This document shows positions 21,361 to 32,067 of a DNA stretch of 64,000 nucleotides, one piece after another. The position numbers and the translations under genes are program-made. The DNA is from Gonapodya prolifera JEL478 (taxonomy: Eukaryota; Monoblepharomycota; Monoblepharidomycetes; Monoblepharidales; Gonapodyaceae): the NCBI GenBank assembly GCA_001574975.1, contig KQ965834.1:45106-109105 (forward strand), read 5' to 3'. The notes beneath the pieces are model-generated. The model was not told where the DNA came from. It saw only the letters and a program-made list of their open reading frames with translations, and searched no databases. How positions within the stretch are numbered: the stretch's first letter is position 1; every line of letters begins with the position of its first letter.

Positions 21361-22321
21361 TTACAGCGCTGGCTCAGTGTCCTTCCCAAACAGCTCCCCC
21401 ATCTCGGTACCTCGGTGCGTCGCAGCATTGACACAGCTCTCCACCATCCCCCTGAACCCTCCATCCTCGAGGACTTTCAAGCCCGCTGCGGTTGTACCCC
21501 CGGGACTCGTCACCCTCCTCCGCAACTCGGCGCAGTCGACACCTTTCTTTCCCTCTTCCAAGGCCATGCGACCAGCGCCGATACAGGTCTGGGCGGTGAG
21601 CGCGCGTGCGGTCTCCCGGGGCATGCCGAGATTGACGGCGGCGTCTTCCATTGCTTCGAGCAGCAGGAAGAAGTACGCTGGACCGGACCCCGAGAGGCCC
21701 GTCGTAACGTCAATCATGCGCTCCGAGTCGACCCACTCGACAGACTTGGACACGGTCTTGAGCAGAGTTACTGAGAACTCCTTTTGTTGCGCAGTGACTG
21801 CACCGTTAGCGACCAGTCCCGAGGCGCCCTCGAGAAGCAACGCTGGCGTGTTGGGCATCACTCTGACGATAGCCAGAGACCCGCCTAGCCATCGTTCGAG
21901 ATCCACGCTCCGGATCCCGGCTGCGATGGAGACCACCAGAGGTTTCACCTTCTGCACGGCACCGGCGACGCCTTTCGCGACCAACTGCATGACCTGGGGC
22001 TTTATGCAGAAGAGAACCACGTCCGCAGGGCCGCCCGATGGGTGTCCTAGGACGGCCTGATCGTTGGACGAGGCATTCAAAGTGCCGAACTGGGTTTGCA
22101 GGGACCGGGCGAGGTCCGCGTTTGGCTCGAACACGGTGATGTGGGTGGTGGGGTATCCGGCGTTCACGAGACCGCCAATGATGGACGAGGCCATGTTGCC
22201 TCCACCTTGGAAAGAGTGGATTGGGGTGATCGTGATTGGATGTGAGGAAAGGGGGTTTCGTGGGCTTCGAAAGAAAGTAGTGCAGGTACACACCGACGAA
22301 TGCAAGACGTTTCTGTGCCAT
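21361..22321 (-). CDS. PRO3: pyrroline-5-carboxylate reductase
   Basis: Reduces 1-pyrroline-5-carboxylate to proline with NAD(P)H, the last step of proline synthesis. Exon 1 (22321-22294, MAQKRLAFV) joins exon 2 (from 22205) through an intron of about 88 nt with donor GTGTGT and acceptor CCAAG. The splice completes the Rossmann glycine motif FVGGGNMASSIIGGL. Later blocks are VRVMPNTPALLLEGASGLVA, TGLSGSGPAYFFLLLEAMED and RRRVTSPGGTTAAGLKVLED, the ProC signature. The length (about 280 residues) is normal. The stop is TAA at 21361. It faces the phosphorylase kinase gene tail to tail, 147 bp apart. Confidence 0.94.
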
Positions 22322-24094
22322 TGCTCGGAACTAGTGGAGCTGAAAGGTTTGTTGGGTAAACTAGAAATTGGTGACCACAGTTGCAACAAATGTGCTCTGA
22401 TCAAAAATTTATATCTTTCTTCAGAAGTTAAACACTTGCGCAAGTCCATGAAAGAAAGCAAAAGCAGCCTTCCATATGAATTTCCCGATATTGCAAGCGT
22501 GTTGAACTAAGGCACACGCCGGTTATGAATCGTTCTCTGGCACCCAACGTCTTAAAAATCCTAGGACGCTGCACCTCTTGGGTTACTTGCACGGTGCTTG
22601 ACGTGATAGTGTCCCGATATCCCAACGTTCTGGCGTTGTTAAGTCCCAGATTCCAGTGGTCAGAACAAGGTCTCCATGATGCCAAAACTAGAAACCGTGT
22701 GTTCTATTTCAATACATCCGTGAGTTTGGAAAATGGTTCTTGACTTCAAGGTTTGACAGTTGGGCGTCACTTAAACTCGTAACGCCCCAACGGAATGAAA
22801 GTTGTTTACGTTTTCCTTGCGCAATATAATATCGAGTCACCTATTATGTGGAAGAAGACACACACAGTCGACTTATATGCGCCGTCCTTGGCAGTCGGCA
22901 GCGCTTGGCCACGGAGGCCCGAGCGAGGACCCTTGATATCCACGAGTCACAGCACCGCACCCCTGCTCAGTATCCCACCCTCTCCGACAGCTTGACACAA
23001 AACTCATTTCCGTCACTTTGCAATCTTGGGTCAGGCCAATCCTATTGATCGTGCCCACGCTTCCCGTGCTCAAAGGACAGTCGTTTGCATGTTTCAAGTA
23101 ACCGATATCATTAAATTGGTACGATCTTGTGATATTAGACCCTTTGATACGAGCGAGTCACAGACCCGAATTACCTTTTCAGACGTGCTCCAACGCCACT
23201 TGAAGCGAACTGCGTGTCGCTTATCGCTGCGCGCAGCTTCACCCGACATTGTTGCGTTCGTACATCCTCACAGAGGCCTTTGCCGCTTTCCGCGCGCGAC
23301 CAGCTCCCCATCTCCTAGTCGTCTGCAATCGGACACCGACATGCTCACAACGTGCGCCCCGGGATCTCCTGCTTACCGTCCGGCCTCCTTTGAGTCTGGG
23401 CCCCAGGCGCCCCTTTTCTTCTCCGGAATACCGAGTAGCACGCACAGGATCTCCAGCTGTTGCAACAAGACAGCTTATCACCGTAGAGGACGTTAGCTAC
23501 GTATGGATGAGTTTTGGACAGGGAGTGCAGGGTGGGGAACAGCTTATAGCGCTCATCGTGATCCATTCAAGCACGACGTAAACTGGAGTTTTTGGGCTCG
23601 GTTAAAAACTCACGCTCAGTTCCTGGAGCCAGAACCGGCACCCCCAATGTGTCCGATCCTGGCGATATCTTTGTGACGATATCCAGACGCCGGACGGTCG
23701 ACGGACTTGTTGTCACAGCACGGACTCTCTTTCCCGACTTACTTAATGTTTTTGATCTTGTCGACGTCGTCTTGGTTCATTGCATTGTATTGGAACCTGA
23801 ATGCAGATTTTGTTTTGAAACATCAACGTCAGTCGTGATCACGGAGCTGCCGTACTTTTGAGTGGAATGAATGTCACATGTCAACAGATCAACTGACGCC
23901 ACAAGAATTGCAGCAGAAAATGACGCGTGAGACTTCGAAGGATCAGATCGATGATGCACGTATGGCAAATATACGACTTCAAAAAAGACATCCAACAATA
24001 AAGTCTGAACTGAATAAAGGCAAAAAAACACCACTCAAAGCCCGTCCAACACCCCTCCTCTCCCCCTCTACCTCCTCTCCCCCGTTCCCCCACA
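22322..24094. other. intergenic, no convincing gene
   Basis: About 1.8 kb with only short overlapping frames. No conserved motif, tRNA-like structure or repeat was noticed. It probably contains the promoter of the reductase gene and the 3' flank of the peroxidase gene. Confidence 0.45.
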
Positions 24095-25518
24095 CTACTT
24101 CCCAATCGAATGCTCCGTCTTATCGCCCGGATTCGCCGCGAGCTGCTTATGAATCTCGGCCCACTTTGGATCCTCCTTCTCGAGCGCGGCACCGAATTGG
24201 GACTTGTAGTACAGGAGATAGGGGAGTGGGATTGACCTGTTTGGGGTGGGGGGGATGGGGGGGGCGGGGCAGGAAGAGGGGGGAGTGTCAGGGAAGAGGT
24301 TTGAGAATTGAAATTTGCTCAGCACAGCACAACACAAGTACGTTTATGTTGTACTACATGAGACGTACCAATGACTCTGAAACTCATCCGGTACCCTTTC
24401 CTCCTGGAGCATGGACCGTGCAAGCGTCTCGGGGATCTCCGTGCCGGTGCCGAAGATGGAAAGCACGAAGGCAACTTCGCCGCTGTCGGTAGAAGGCAAA
24501 ACAAAGGAGGAGGCGATAATGAGGATGAGGAAAGGAGGACAGGGGGAAACAGAAGGGAATTTGTGTCGCGTTGAGTCCGTGATATCGCTCCGAGAGTACT
24601 GCAGCCATATATTTCCCTTCGAGGTCAGCGCGGTCAGCACAATTGCACCTACACCTCGGCTCGCTGCGCTTGGGGGGTCAACTCCACTTCAGGCGACTTC
24701 GACAATTTCCTTCCGCCTTTCCCTTCTCCTCCCCGCCCCCCGCCCCCCGCCCTCAGACACTCACGATATCGACTCGATATTCGCAAACCGAAACGGCGGC
24801 TCATCTTTGACACTCTCATAATTCTTGAGCGTCTTCTCCACTCTCGCCTTCCTGTACTTTGCCAACTCGGCAATCCCAATAACTTTCCCGCCTTTCCCGT
24901 CGTCACGGGCGTAGGACAGGAATTTTTCCACGAGGGCCTTGTTGGGCTTTGTCTGGTCGGCGCCCGTGATGAGGTCTTCGCGGGTCAGACTTGCGTTGTG
25001 CTCGACTGGGAGGGTGGGGTGCTGGAAGTCGTGCAGGTTCCAGGGGTACTGACAGACCGTCGCGAGATGTGGTGAGAGGCGTCCTACGAGACGATGTCCG
25101 GGGAATCGACGGTGCTTACCGTTTTGACCTTGTTGTTCACCCTCATGAGCAGAGGACCGCTTATGCTGTCGAAGCCAGAAGGCCACACTGTTAGCACCGG
25201 CAAACACCACCACCCACCCCGTCTACTCACTCGAGTCCCACGCCGAACAAGTTCCACAACCCGGACGCGAGATCCCACCATGTGACGTTCTTGCCGTCGC
25301 GCGGGATGTAGCCGTGGTTTGCCAGCATGTTCTACGCCACCACCCGCCACGGGTACTGTGTCAGCTGCCACTCTATACGGAGACAGCATAACGAGCAGAG
25401 CGACCCCACTCACGATTGCAGGACAGGGGCAGCGGTGGTCGTCCTCCCCTGGAGCCTGGAACTCGTGCGCGCCGGAGTTGAAGCGTGTCTTGCCTGCGAC
25501 GGACGTGGTTGTGGCCAT
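24095..25518 (-). CDS. heme-thiolate peroxidase (chloroperoxidase / unspecific peroxygenase family)
   Basis: Enzymes of this fungal family use H2O2 for halide oxidation or oxygen insertion, with a Cys-ligated heme. Exon 1 (25518-25414) starts MATTTSVAGKTRF and contains HEFQAPGEDDHRCPCPAI, where the Cys of the PCP motif is the heme ligand. Following exons give NMLANHGYIPRDGKNVTWWD and LHDFQHPTLPVEHNASLTRE. Next come EEFxxYxK-like helices (KYRKARVEKTLKNYESVKDE, PPFRFANIESIS), GEVAFVLSIFG and a last exon ending TEHSIGK. The acid-base motif is usually E-[GH]-D; here it is E-H-N, with Asn in place of the Mg-binding Asp. No signal peptide is seen, so it may be intracellular, whereas many characterised members are secreted. 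Several short introns; borders are approximate. Confidence 0.83.
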
Positions 25519-26306
25519 GGATGGAACGTGCAGTTGGTCGATCGTGTGTGAGACGTCCTTTATGGGGCCTTTTGGGGCTGAGGGCTGCCTCGATATATGT
25601 GGGCAGTGTATCAGATACTATATTGTGCGTATATTCGCTCCGCGTGTGGCGAACGAGAGCAAGCAGCAAAAATAAAGGAAAATTCAAGGTCAAGTGATAT
25701 AAAAGGTATTAGCGCCGCGATACATGGGCCTCTTGACGGCATTCTTGTACCCTCCCTTTCAGATAATTTGCATTCAACAAACAGCCGTGAAACATCTCAA
25801 CATTGTGGTGAATATTACATAAGAAAAATCTACAACTTGCTATCTATCTTCGAAATCTGCCTCTTTGACCACGCCCTCGCGACTGCACGTCCGTGTGGTT
25901 CCCGACGACCGACGACGGACGTGTGCTCCAGCGGCATGATCCTGTGTCGGTTCCGACGACGCGCACCAGAAATCCCAGAGCTACCTGACGCTGCACGGGC
26001 TGGCGCTCGATACGCCAGTTCAGTCTGTCGGCGCCGGCGCCAAGAAGTTCGGCGTGGCAGGGTTTGTGGGGGTTGTTTTTGGCGGATCGGTTTTTATGGT
26101 GGGCCCGGTGGTAGTGTTTGTGGTATGGATGAGGAAAAGACGTGGGCAGGTTGAAAAGGCGGGAAACAATACGTTGGTGGTGGATAAGACGGCTTCAATA
26201 ATTTTTAGTGGAATGTATACAATTATACCGTGTGAACAGACTATTACGAGGCGCGAAAAACGATTCACGATGTGTTTCCACTACTTGTTGCAGCTCTCGT
26301 AAAATT
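25519..26306. other. intergenic with a short hydrophobic open frame
   Basis: A plus-strand frame at ~25968-26302 reads SYLTLHGLALDTPVQ, then a strongly hydrophobic run (FVGVVFGGSVFMVGPVVVFV) followed by MRKRR, like a membrane helix with a positive inside flank. No start codon or upstream exon could be fixed, and a stop lies just upstream in frame. It could be the last exon of a small membrane protein or chance. Confidence 0.25.
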
Positions 26307-27963
26307 CACTTCATCTCCTCGTCGTCTTCGTCATCCCGCACCACGTCGACACCTTCCGAAGCACTGCTCCATTTGGACCGAAAGAACTCAAACACGTCAT
26401 CGACAGCGCACGGCGTCGTATACTCAAATCAGGCGATGGTGACAGAAGTGTTCGGCCGTTCTCACTCCGCAAGATGAACGAAAATGGAAGGGGGGATCCG
26501 AGCAGCCCCCACCTCGTGCATGTGATGTCCCGCTCCTGTCGCCCAGCACCTTACCGACGGGTTCCTTTGACGCGATGAAGTTTATGGTGTTCTGGAAGCG
26601 TTGGTGAAACGGGGCGACATTGTTTAATGCAAGGTTTCAGCTGACTGGAAAAAAGGACGGCTCACGCACCTCTTCGTACCACGGCAATCGCGGACGAGGG
26701 ATCTGGTAAGATGAGTGGATCGAGTCTGAGAATGATACGGCGGAGATGCGGAGGGTGGATTCGGGGGCTGAAGAAACGGGGCCGGGGTGGGCGAGGTCGA
26801 CGGTTTAGGGTCGTCAGTGTCCCCAAAAGAAGGAAGATGAAACTCACCGCGGGATTCGATCATGTCCACGGTGTGAGCCCCGCCGGCGGAGTGGGCGACA
26901 ATGAAGATGGAGGAGGTAGGGGAGGGTCTAAACCACTTCTCGGAGGTTATCAATGAGCATCGCGCGCCGCACACCAGATTCAAACCCTCGCACAAGCAAG
27001 CCAGAAAATGCTACTCACGCAATGAAATTGTCCCACACGTACGCCAGATGTTGTCCCGGGACCCGTTGTGCGAGACACGGTGGACTCCACCCGCGGCGTC
27101 CGTCCATGAGTTGCCGTTGGTGTTGAAGACGAGGAGGGCGTACCCGTCGGAGATCGCGCGGTCGACGTATTCGAGGACCGAGCCGCGCTGGTGGGAGTGG
27201 AAGGTGGTTGGTCTGCTTGATTTAGGTGTGGAGGGGAGGGGAGGGAGCCTCGGGAGAGAAGAAGGGGAGAACTAACGTACGTATATGCTGTCGTTCATGA
27301 CGATCTTCCTCGCCCATTGTCCCACGCGGATGTTGGATCCGGGGACAAGGACCATAAGGCGGCCGGTGTGGGATGTGACATTATCGCTGAGTGAGTGAGC
27401 GGGGGGCAGTAGTAGAGGGAGAGCCGACGGTGTTGCAGGAACGACAGAAAGGTTCGGAAAGAATCTCCGTAACCACCTCGCGAATATATAGGAATGCGGG
27501 TGGTCTTCGGGAGTGCCAATGCGGAGAACGATCTTTCTGAGCCCGCGGCCTTCCAGTCTTGACTCGATAGCTTTCGTGACGGCGTCTCTGCAATTCCAGT
27601 TCGCCATCGCTTTGTGAGGCCGTCCAAGGCACCACCATCTCCCCGCAACAGCCGGTTTCAACTGGCAACCCACCCCAGCGCCTCGTAGTGAGCCTGATTG
27701 TATCGCCCTGTCGCCCTTCTGACCTCGAACACGAATCGCTCGCCGGACTCCTTCTGCCTGAGCTCACCCGTGTCGTTGATTTCGTATCCAAACCGTCGAG
27801 TGTGGGCGGGAACGACAGCGACCCAGAGTTTGCGGATCCTGTGTTGTACCCGAGTCTGGACATGTCGAAAGTCATCGTGATTTCGCTGATTGTCTCTATC
27901 GGACGTTGCATCGATTGAAGAAAGCGAGACCACGACTCGAGTGGCCTGGGTGACTCGAATCAA
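26307..27963 (-). CDS. Arb2-domain protein (FAM172A/Arb2 type)
   Basis: Alpha/beta-hydrolase-like Arb2 domain. In fission yeast Arb2 belongs to the Argonaute chaperone complex, and FAM172A is its animal relative. Blocks in order on the minus strand: FGYEINDTGELRQKESGERF and YNQAHYEALG (~27790-27670), RKIVLRIGTPEDHPHSYIFA, GRLMVLVPGSNIRVGQWARK, GYALLVFNTNGNSW, SSIFIVAHSAGGAHTVDMIE (nucleophile-elbow-like AHSAGG), LRISAVSFSDSIHSS, NTINFIASKEPVG and a last exon DVFEFFRSKWSSASE with an acidic tail, stop at 26307. Two N-termini are possible: the in-frame start at 27963, or MSRLGYNTG... at 27863, whose SLSFPPTLDG fits the family better but needs one extra base at the AAA run near 27790. At least seven exons. 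Confidence 0.75.
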
Positions 27964-29293
27964 ATCAACTAAAAATGCCCGGTGGTGCCCCAGCTACAGG
28001 CGCCGGTCGATACCGCGCACTTCTACGCTTTCTGCTATTGTTTCAGAGACGTTTCCTCTCGCTGGTGGGTTGGAGAGGTGTCGGTCTGACACGTCAGCGC
28101 TCTCACTCAACGGATTTATAAACACCCTCACGCAGGCGTCGTGGGTCTCATGTTTGCTTTCAGCTGGGTTCATGTTGCGAGTGCCTTCTTTACATCACAC
28201 ACAGGGGTCTGCTCACATAGGATCGCTATTCGGTTGTGACATCGGATACGCAATTTTCTCCTAACGATACCAGAGGGCGCAAATTTGCTGCCAGCCCTTC
28301 AGGAGCACAGATATCAGTGTCGTCAGCTCAGTTCCACGTACGTAGGAGGTGTAACCTGGTGTTTCCGTCCTTAATTGATGACGTTTCCGTTTCAAGGATC
28401 AGCCAACCCTTGCTACCAATGGCAGGCAAAATGCAGGCAAAATTAAGTCATGTGACACGTAGCTAGGACCTCTTTGAAAGAGGATGATGTAAAGGGTGAC
28501 AATGAACAGTTTTCTTGGCGCACATTGCAATAAACTTTGAGATGACTTTTGCAGTGCAAATTCAATAGTGATTGTGCTTTTTCTGTAACCTTGATCTGGG
28601 GTGAGAGGCTTCGTATGCTTTGTACTGTGCCTTTGGAGAACGGGACCCATTAGATCAAGCGACGCATCTTGAATCTATGAGCTGATTTGTGCTGTATGCC
28701 TTGCTCGAGACAACAATCGTGTATTGTAACACTCTTTTAATCATGAGAAATAAAGACGCAATGGCACGGACGTGACGTGGCTGCACGCTCTGTCCACTTA
28801 CAGAACCTCAGCTTCAACTCTTTCTTCTTCCTGTGCCGAGAATCAACTAGCCGTCTTGTTAAATACTGCTTTTGCGCTTCCAAATAAACGGAGGTGATGA
28901 CTAGAGGGCGCCAGCATGCGCGGCTTGCGACCTGACTGTGACGTCAGAAGTCGCCGATTGCGGGGACTCGCATCATTGCGGGTCAAATCGCCAAACAAAC
29001 AGCGAAAGCACCAACAAAAGCAAATTTGATTGAGGCTGAGGGGTACCACATGATCGGTACTGTGCTTTTGGATGGTGTGCTGGATAATTCCTCGCCGTTG
29101 CCAGAAGAAAGCAGAAAACTAAATGATTCGTATATATGATGCACACTCGTAAAAGCTCGCTTAAAACCATCACATGAGTATACGTAACATCGAAAAGAAG
29201 AATCTTGACTTCTCTTCAAACATCAATGTCGTTCCTTCCGCATATGTGTCCCTCTTTGCTAAAAGCGAATCCAAGTTCATGAAAATGAGCTGT
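27964..29293. other. intergenic, no convincing gene
   Basis: A small plus-strand frame near 27975 begins MPGGAPATGAGRYRALLRFL and stops after about 48 codons. Its basic hydrophobic start resembles a mitochondrial presequence, but nothing supports it further. The remainder is AT-richer, with no recognisable features. Confidence 0.35.
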
Positions 29294-29874
29294 TCAACTT
29301 TTCTCCGGCTGTGCTTTCCTCGAATTCGTATCCAGCCATTCCAACATGTCCGCAAACCCTTTCACCTCATCCTCCCGCAGCGCCCGCATCTTCTTCCTCT
29401 GCGCCAAGACTCTCGATTCGTGCATCACGAAAAGCGTCGCCAACACCAGCATCTTCACGACGGGAAAGTAGGCCCTGTACTTCCGATTGGCGAACCACCA
29501 CGGCTCGTTGTAGCTCCCGCCACTCCCTGATGTGTAAGCGCCCCGCCCTCCCGCACTATGGTACTGGTGCTGGCCGATCGTTGCCAACGGCTGTGGTTTC
29601 GTAAGTCGTTCGTAGGCTTCTGAGACACGGAGGAATGGATCGGGCCCCTGCGCCCGGGAGACATCGGGATGGGTCTCCTTCGCGAGCAGGATGTAAGCTG
29701 CGTGCGATGCGATCGCCCGATTGCGTCCGATGTGGTGCAGATTTTGTTCCATTGAGATAAGTGGATCGATGGGAGACAGAACCCACCAATCGCATGTCAC
29801 TCACCGGCCTATATTTCTGTAAGCGTCGCCGTCGATGAAATGTTGAGAACCCTTCGGGCTTCGTCGTCCCTCAT
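29294..29874 (-). pseudogene. J-domain membrane protein with in-frame TAG in the J domain
   Basis: DnaJ-type co-chaperone for Hsp70. Exon 1 starts at 29874 (MRDDEARRVLNISSTATLTE), the first J-domain helix. A GTGAGT donor at ~29806 and a CACGCAG acceptor at ~29698 join it to exon 2, AYILLAKETHPDVSRAQGP, with the diagnostic HPD motif, then PFLRVSEAYERLTKP. A hydrophobic segment follows (YFPVVKMLVLATLFVMH), then a basic stretch; the stop is at 29294. Spliced in the only frame that aligns with the family, codon 22 is TAG: TLTEI-stop-AAYILL, where other J domains have Lys, Arg or Gln. The rest is intact. It is either a nonsense allele, a recent pseudogene or a base error. The single-pass layout suggests attachment to a membrane, possibly mitochondrial. 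Confidence 0.65.
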
Positions 29875-29972
29875 CGAGTGTCACCTATTACAAATGTGGA
29901 CCCAATTTTGGCCACAGCGTCCTTATTCGTTTAGAAATGCGGGAGCATTCGCAAGCTTCACGTTACAAAAAG

Positions 29973-30311
29973 CTATGCAGCAGCAGCCTCAGGGGCTTCT
30001 CTATCGTCTGCATTGAAGGGTTGCGTTCCTGTTTCCCGTGGGTCAGCCTCATATCGTCATCGCCAGCGTCCCGCCCATAGATTTCCGGATGCTCTCGAAA
30101 ACAGCCTTGCATTTGACGAAACGCATCAACGCAGTCCATTCCTTTGGGCTCCGTGGTGCTTCGCACAAAGCAGGCGAAAGATATTTTGAAAGTTTCACCG
30201 CACGGAGGTTGGACAGCCAAATCACCAAGGCAAGGACACGCCCAGTTGATTGGTTTCTTTGTCGATGAAGAGAACGGTGTCTTTGGATGAAAATTATTCT
30301 ACCTCGGACAT
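29973..30311 (-). pseudogene. MIA40: Mia40/CHCHD4 homologue with frame breaks
   Basis: Oxidoreductase of the mitochondrial intermembrane space that imports and oxidises Cys proteins. The core is intact: redox motif [17 protein letters not shown] at ~30235-30185, then [32 protein letters not shown] (twin CX9C). The ends are broken. The N-terminal piece MSEVE is followed by TAA, then [13 protein letters not shown], which matches the animal N-terminus but sits in a different frame from CPC. After the core an acidic tail ([17 protein letters not shown] at 29973) lies one base out of frame. A 46-nt intron (GTAGAA...CAAAG) from MSE directly to KPINWACPC would repair the N-terminus by skipping the conserved segment. 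Pseudogene, sequence errors or unusual splicing cannot be separated here. Confidence 0.65.
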
Positions 30312-30669
30312 CTTTTTGATTTGCTTTGTTGAGTTCATTGTGATTGCATTTGTCATTGAGGACGGGTGACGACCGTTTCATTCACGCAACGAGTCGAGAG
30401 ACGAGAAGTACTCCGGTCAGACAAGCGGGACTTGGAATGGCTGCTAGAGAACCTATTGTCCAGCGCGGTCGCGTTCCTGTTGTTCCGAAGTAACTCTGAT
30501 AATATGGCAAGCATATTTGTCAGGCATCGTGGCCACAACAAATTGAGCCGAAGTTCCGACGCCCTTTCGCAGCATAAACGACTGGCGAGACTCAATATAT
30601 TTCAATCCTCCCAACTTAAACGATGTAAAAATTGTAATGTGAATAAGGGCCGGGCGCCTACGCTCTGGC

Positions 30670-31877
30670 TCAGAACTTTCCACTCTCCAGTGTCATTTGT
30701 CCAACAATGTTTGTATTTTCGACCGTCTAGAGAGTTGAAGACGAGAACCGTTAGAACTGCTCCTCTTCAGGCTGACCAATCAACCGGTGATCAGCAAGCT
30801 CACCTTGGCGAACTCCTCGAAGGAGATTTTGCCGTCCGCGTCCAAGTCAGCCTCCATGATGGTTTTATCCACGATTTGCTGGAGCTGTTGGTCTTTCAGG
30901 TTGTTCCCCACCATCATCTTCAGTACCAGGAACAACTCCCCGTTGGAGATGTATCCGTCACGGTCCATATCGTAGACTTTGAACGCGACTAGCGAGGCGA
31001 TGGGAAGGTACGTGGTCGAGATTGTGAGTGAGTTTCGAGGGGAGGAATTACGGTGCGTCGCAGGGGATGAGTATTGCTTGTCCGAGCCACTTTACCCCAA
31101 GCTCCCACTTCAACGCGATTCACTCACACCGAAGTTTCTCCTCCTTGTTTCCCTTAACGGTAAACGTACTCAACGCCGAGATGAACTCCTTGAAATCCAC
31201 GTCCCCGCCACCGTCTTCGTCGAAAATGGCGATCATTCGGTGCGCCAGAGGATTGTTTGCGATTTGTGGAAGAGAGAGAAACTCCTCGCGGTCGATGGCG
31301 CCGTCTCCATCCTTGTCCAGCTTCATAAAACGCTGAGTCGAAGGGGGAAGGAGTGTGGTAAGAGAGGGGAACATCGAAGGGCTCCACAACGGTAGGCACG
31401 GACCTTATAAAGCCGTTGAATCTCTTCCGGAGTAACTAACAATATAATTTTTGGAGCGAGGGGGGGATTTCGAAGGTTCAGCAAGTTTGTTGAGGATGTG
31501 GGGTTTCAAGCAATGAATCGAAGGGACGGGCGGCACGCAGTTGTATGAGAACCAAATATCACGCTTTTAACTGGCGTCCGGATGTCTACGGCGTCTGCCA
31601 ATCCGCTATCCACAGCTTCCAGAATTCAAAACAAGCCTAGGTACTCATTCGCCGCAAGGCAGAGACACCGGCGGATGACACGCAGAAAGCAGAGCGGCTC
31701 AATGCACAACGATGTCGTCCAGTTCGAGATGGTGCTCCTGCTCTCGCTGCTCAATCCGCAGGGACAACCTTTTCAACTTCGAACCTCGCCTCATGGCGTT
31801 GGCAGACAGCTCAGCGCTTCCAACTAACAGTTTGTGTTGTTTGCCAAATCATCGAGTGCCGAACTTGTGTTTCCCAT
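30670..31877 (-). CDS. CNB1: calcineurin B regulatory subunit
   Basis: Calcium-binding regulatory subunit of the protein phosphatase calcineurin. Five exons, all phases consistent: 31877-31829, 31435-31404, 31332-31128, 30988-30804 and 30726-30670. The protein begins [20 protein letters not shown], with an N-terminal MGxxxS myristoylation signal, then [13 protein letters not shown]. Four EF-hand loops are visible: [40 protein letters not shown] and [13 protein letters not shown]. The C-terminus is [15 protein letters not shown], stop TGA. The first intron (393 nt) is long for this window. Start and splice choice are fixed by the match to the family N-terminus. It lies 191 bp downstream of the chitin synthase gene on the same strand. 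Confidence 0.96.
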
Positions 31878-32067
31878 CGTTCAATGCCAGGTGGAGAAGC
31901 GGGGAGTGGAAATAGTGACACCCCCAGCGTGAACCCACATCACTCCTCCTTACTTACTTACTTATGTAGTTTAATTCTGTTTTCATTATGCGAGAACAAT
32001 ATAAAACTTTTTTTTCAGAATGTTAAAGAAGCACAGATACGTCTATGGAGTCTCTACTTTCGTTACA

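Noticed and set aside
29800-30311. Idea that TAG/TAA are read as Gln in this organism, because both would restore the J-domain and Mia40 proteins
   Set aside because: URA3 and the reductase end at TAA, and phosphorylase kinase and the CTD-like phosphatase end at TAG, all at the expected family length, so both codons act as normal stops.
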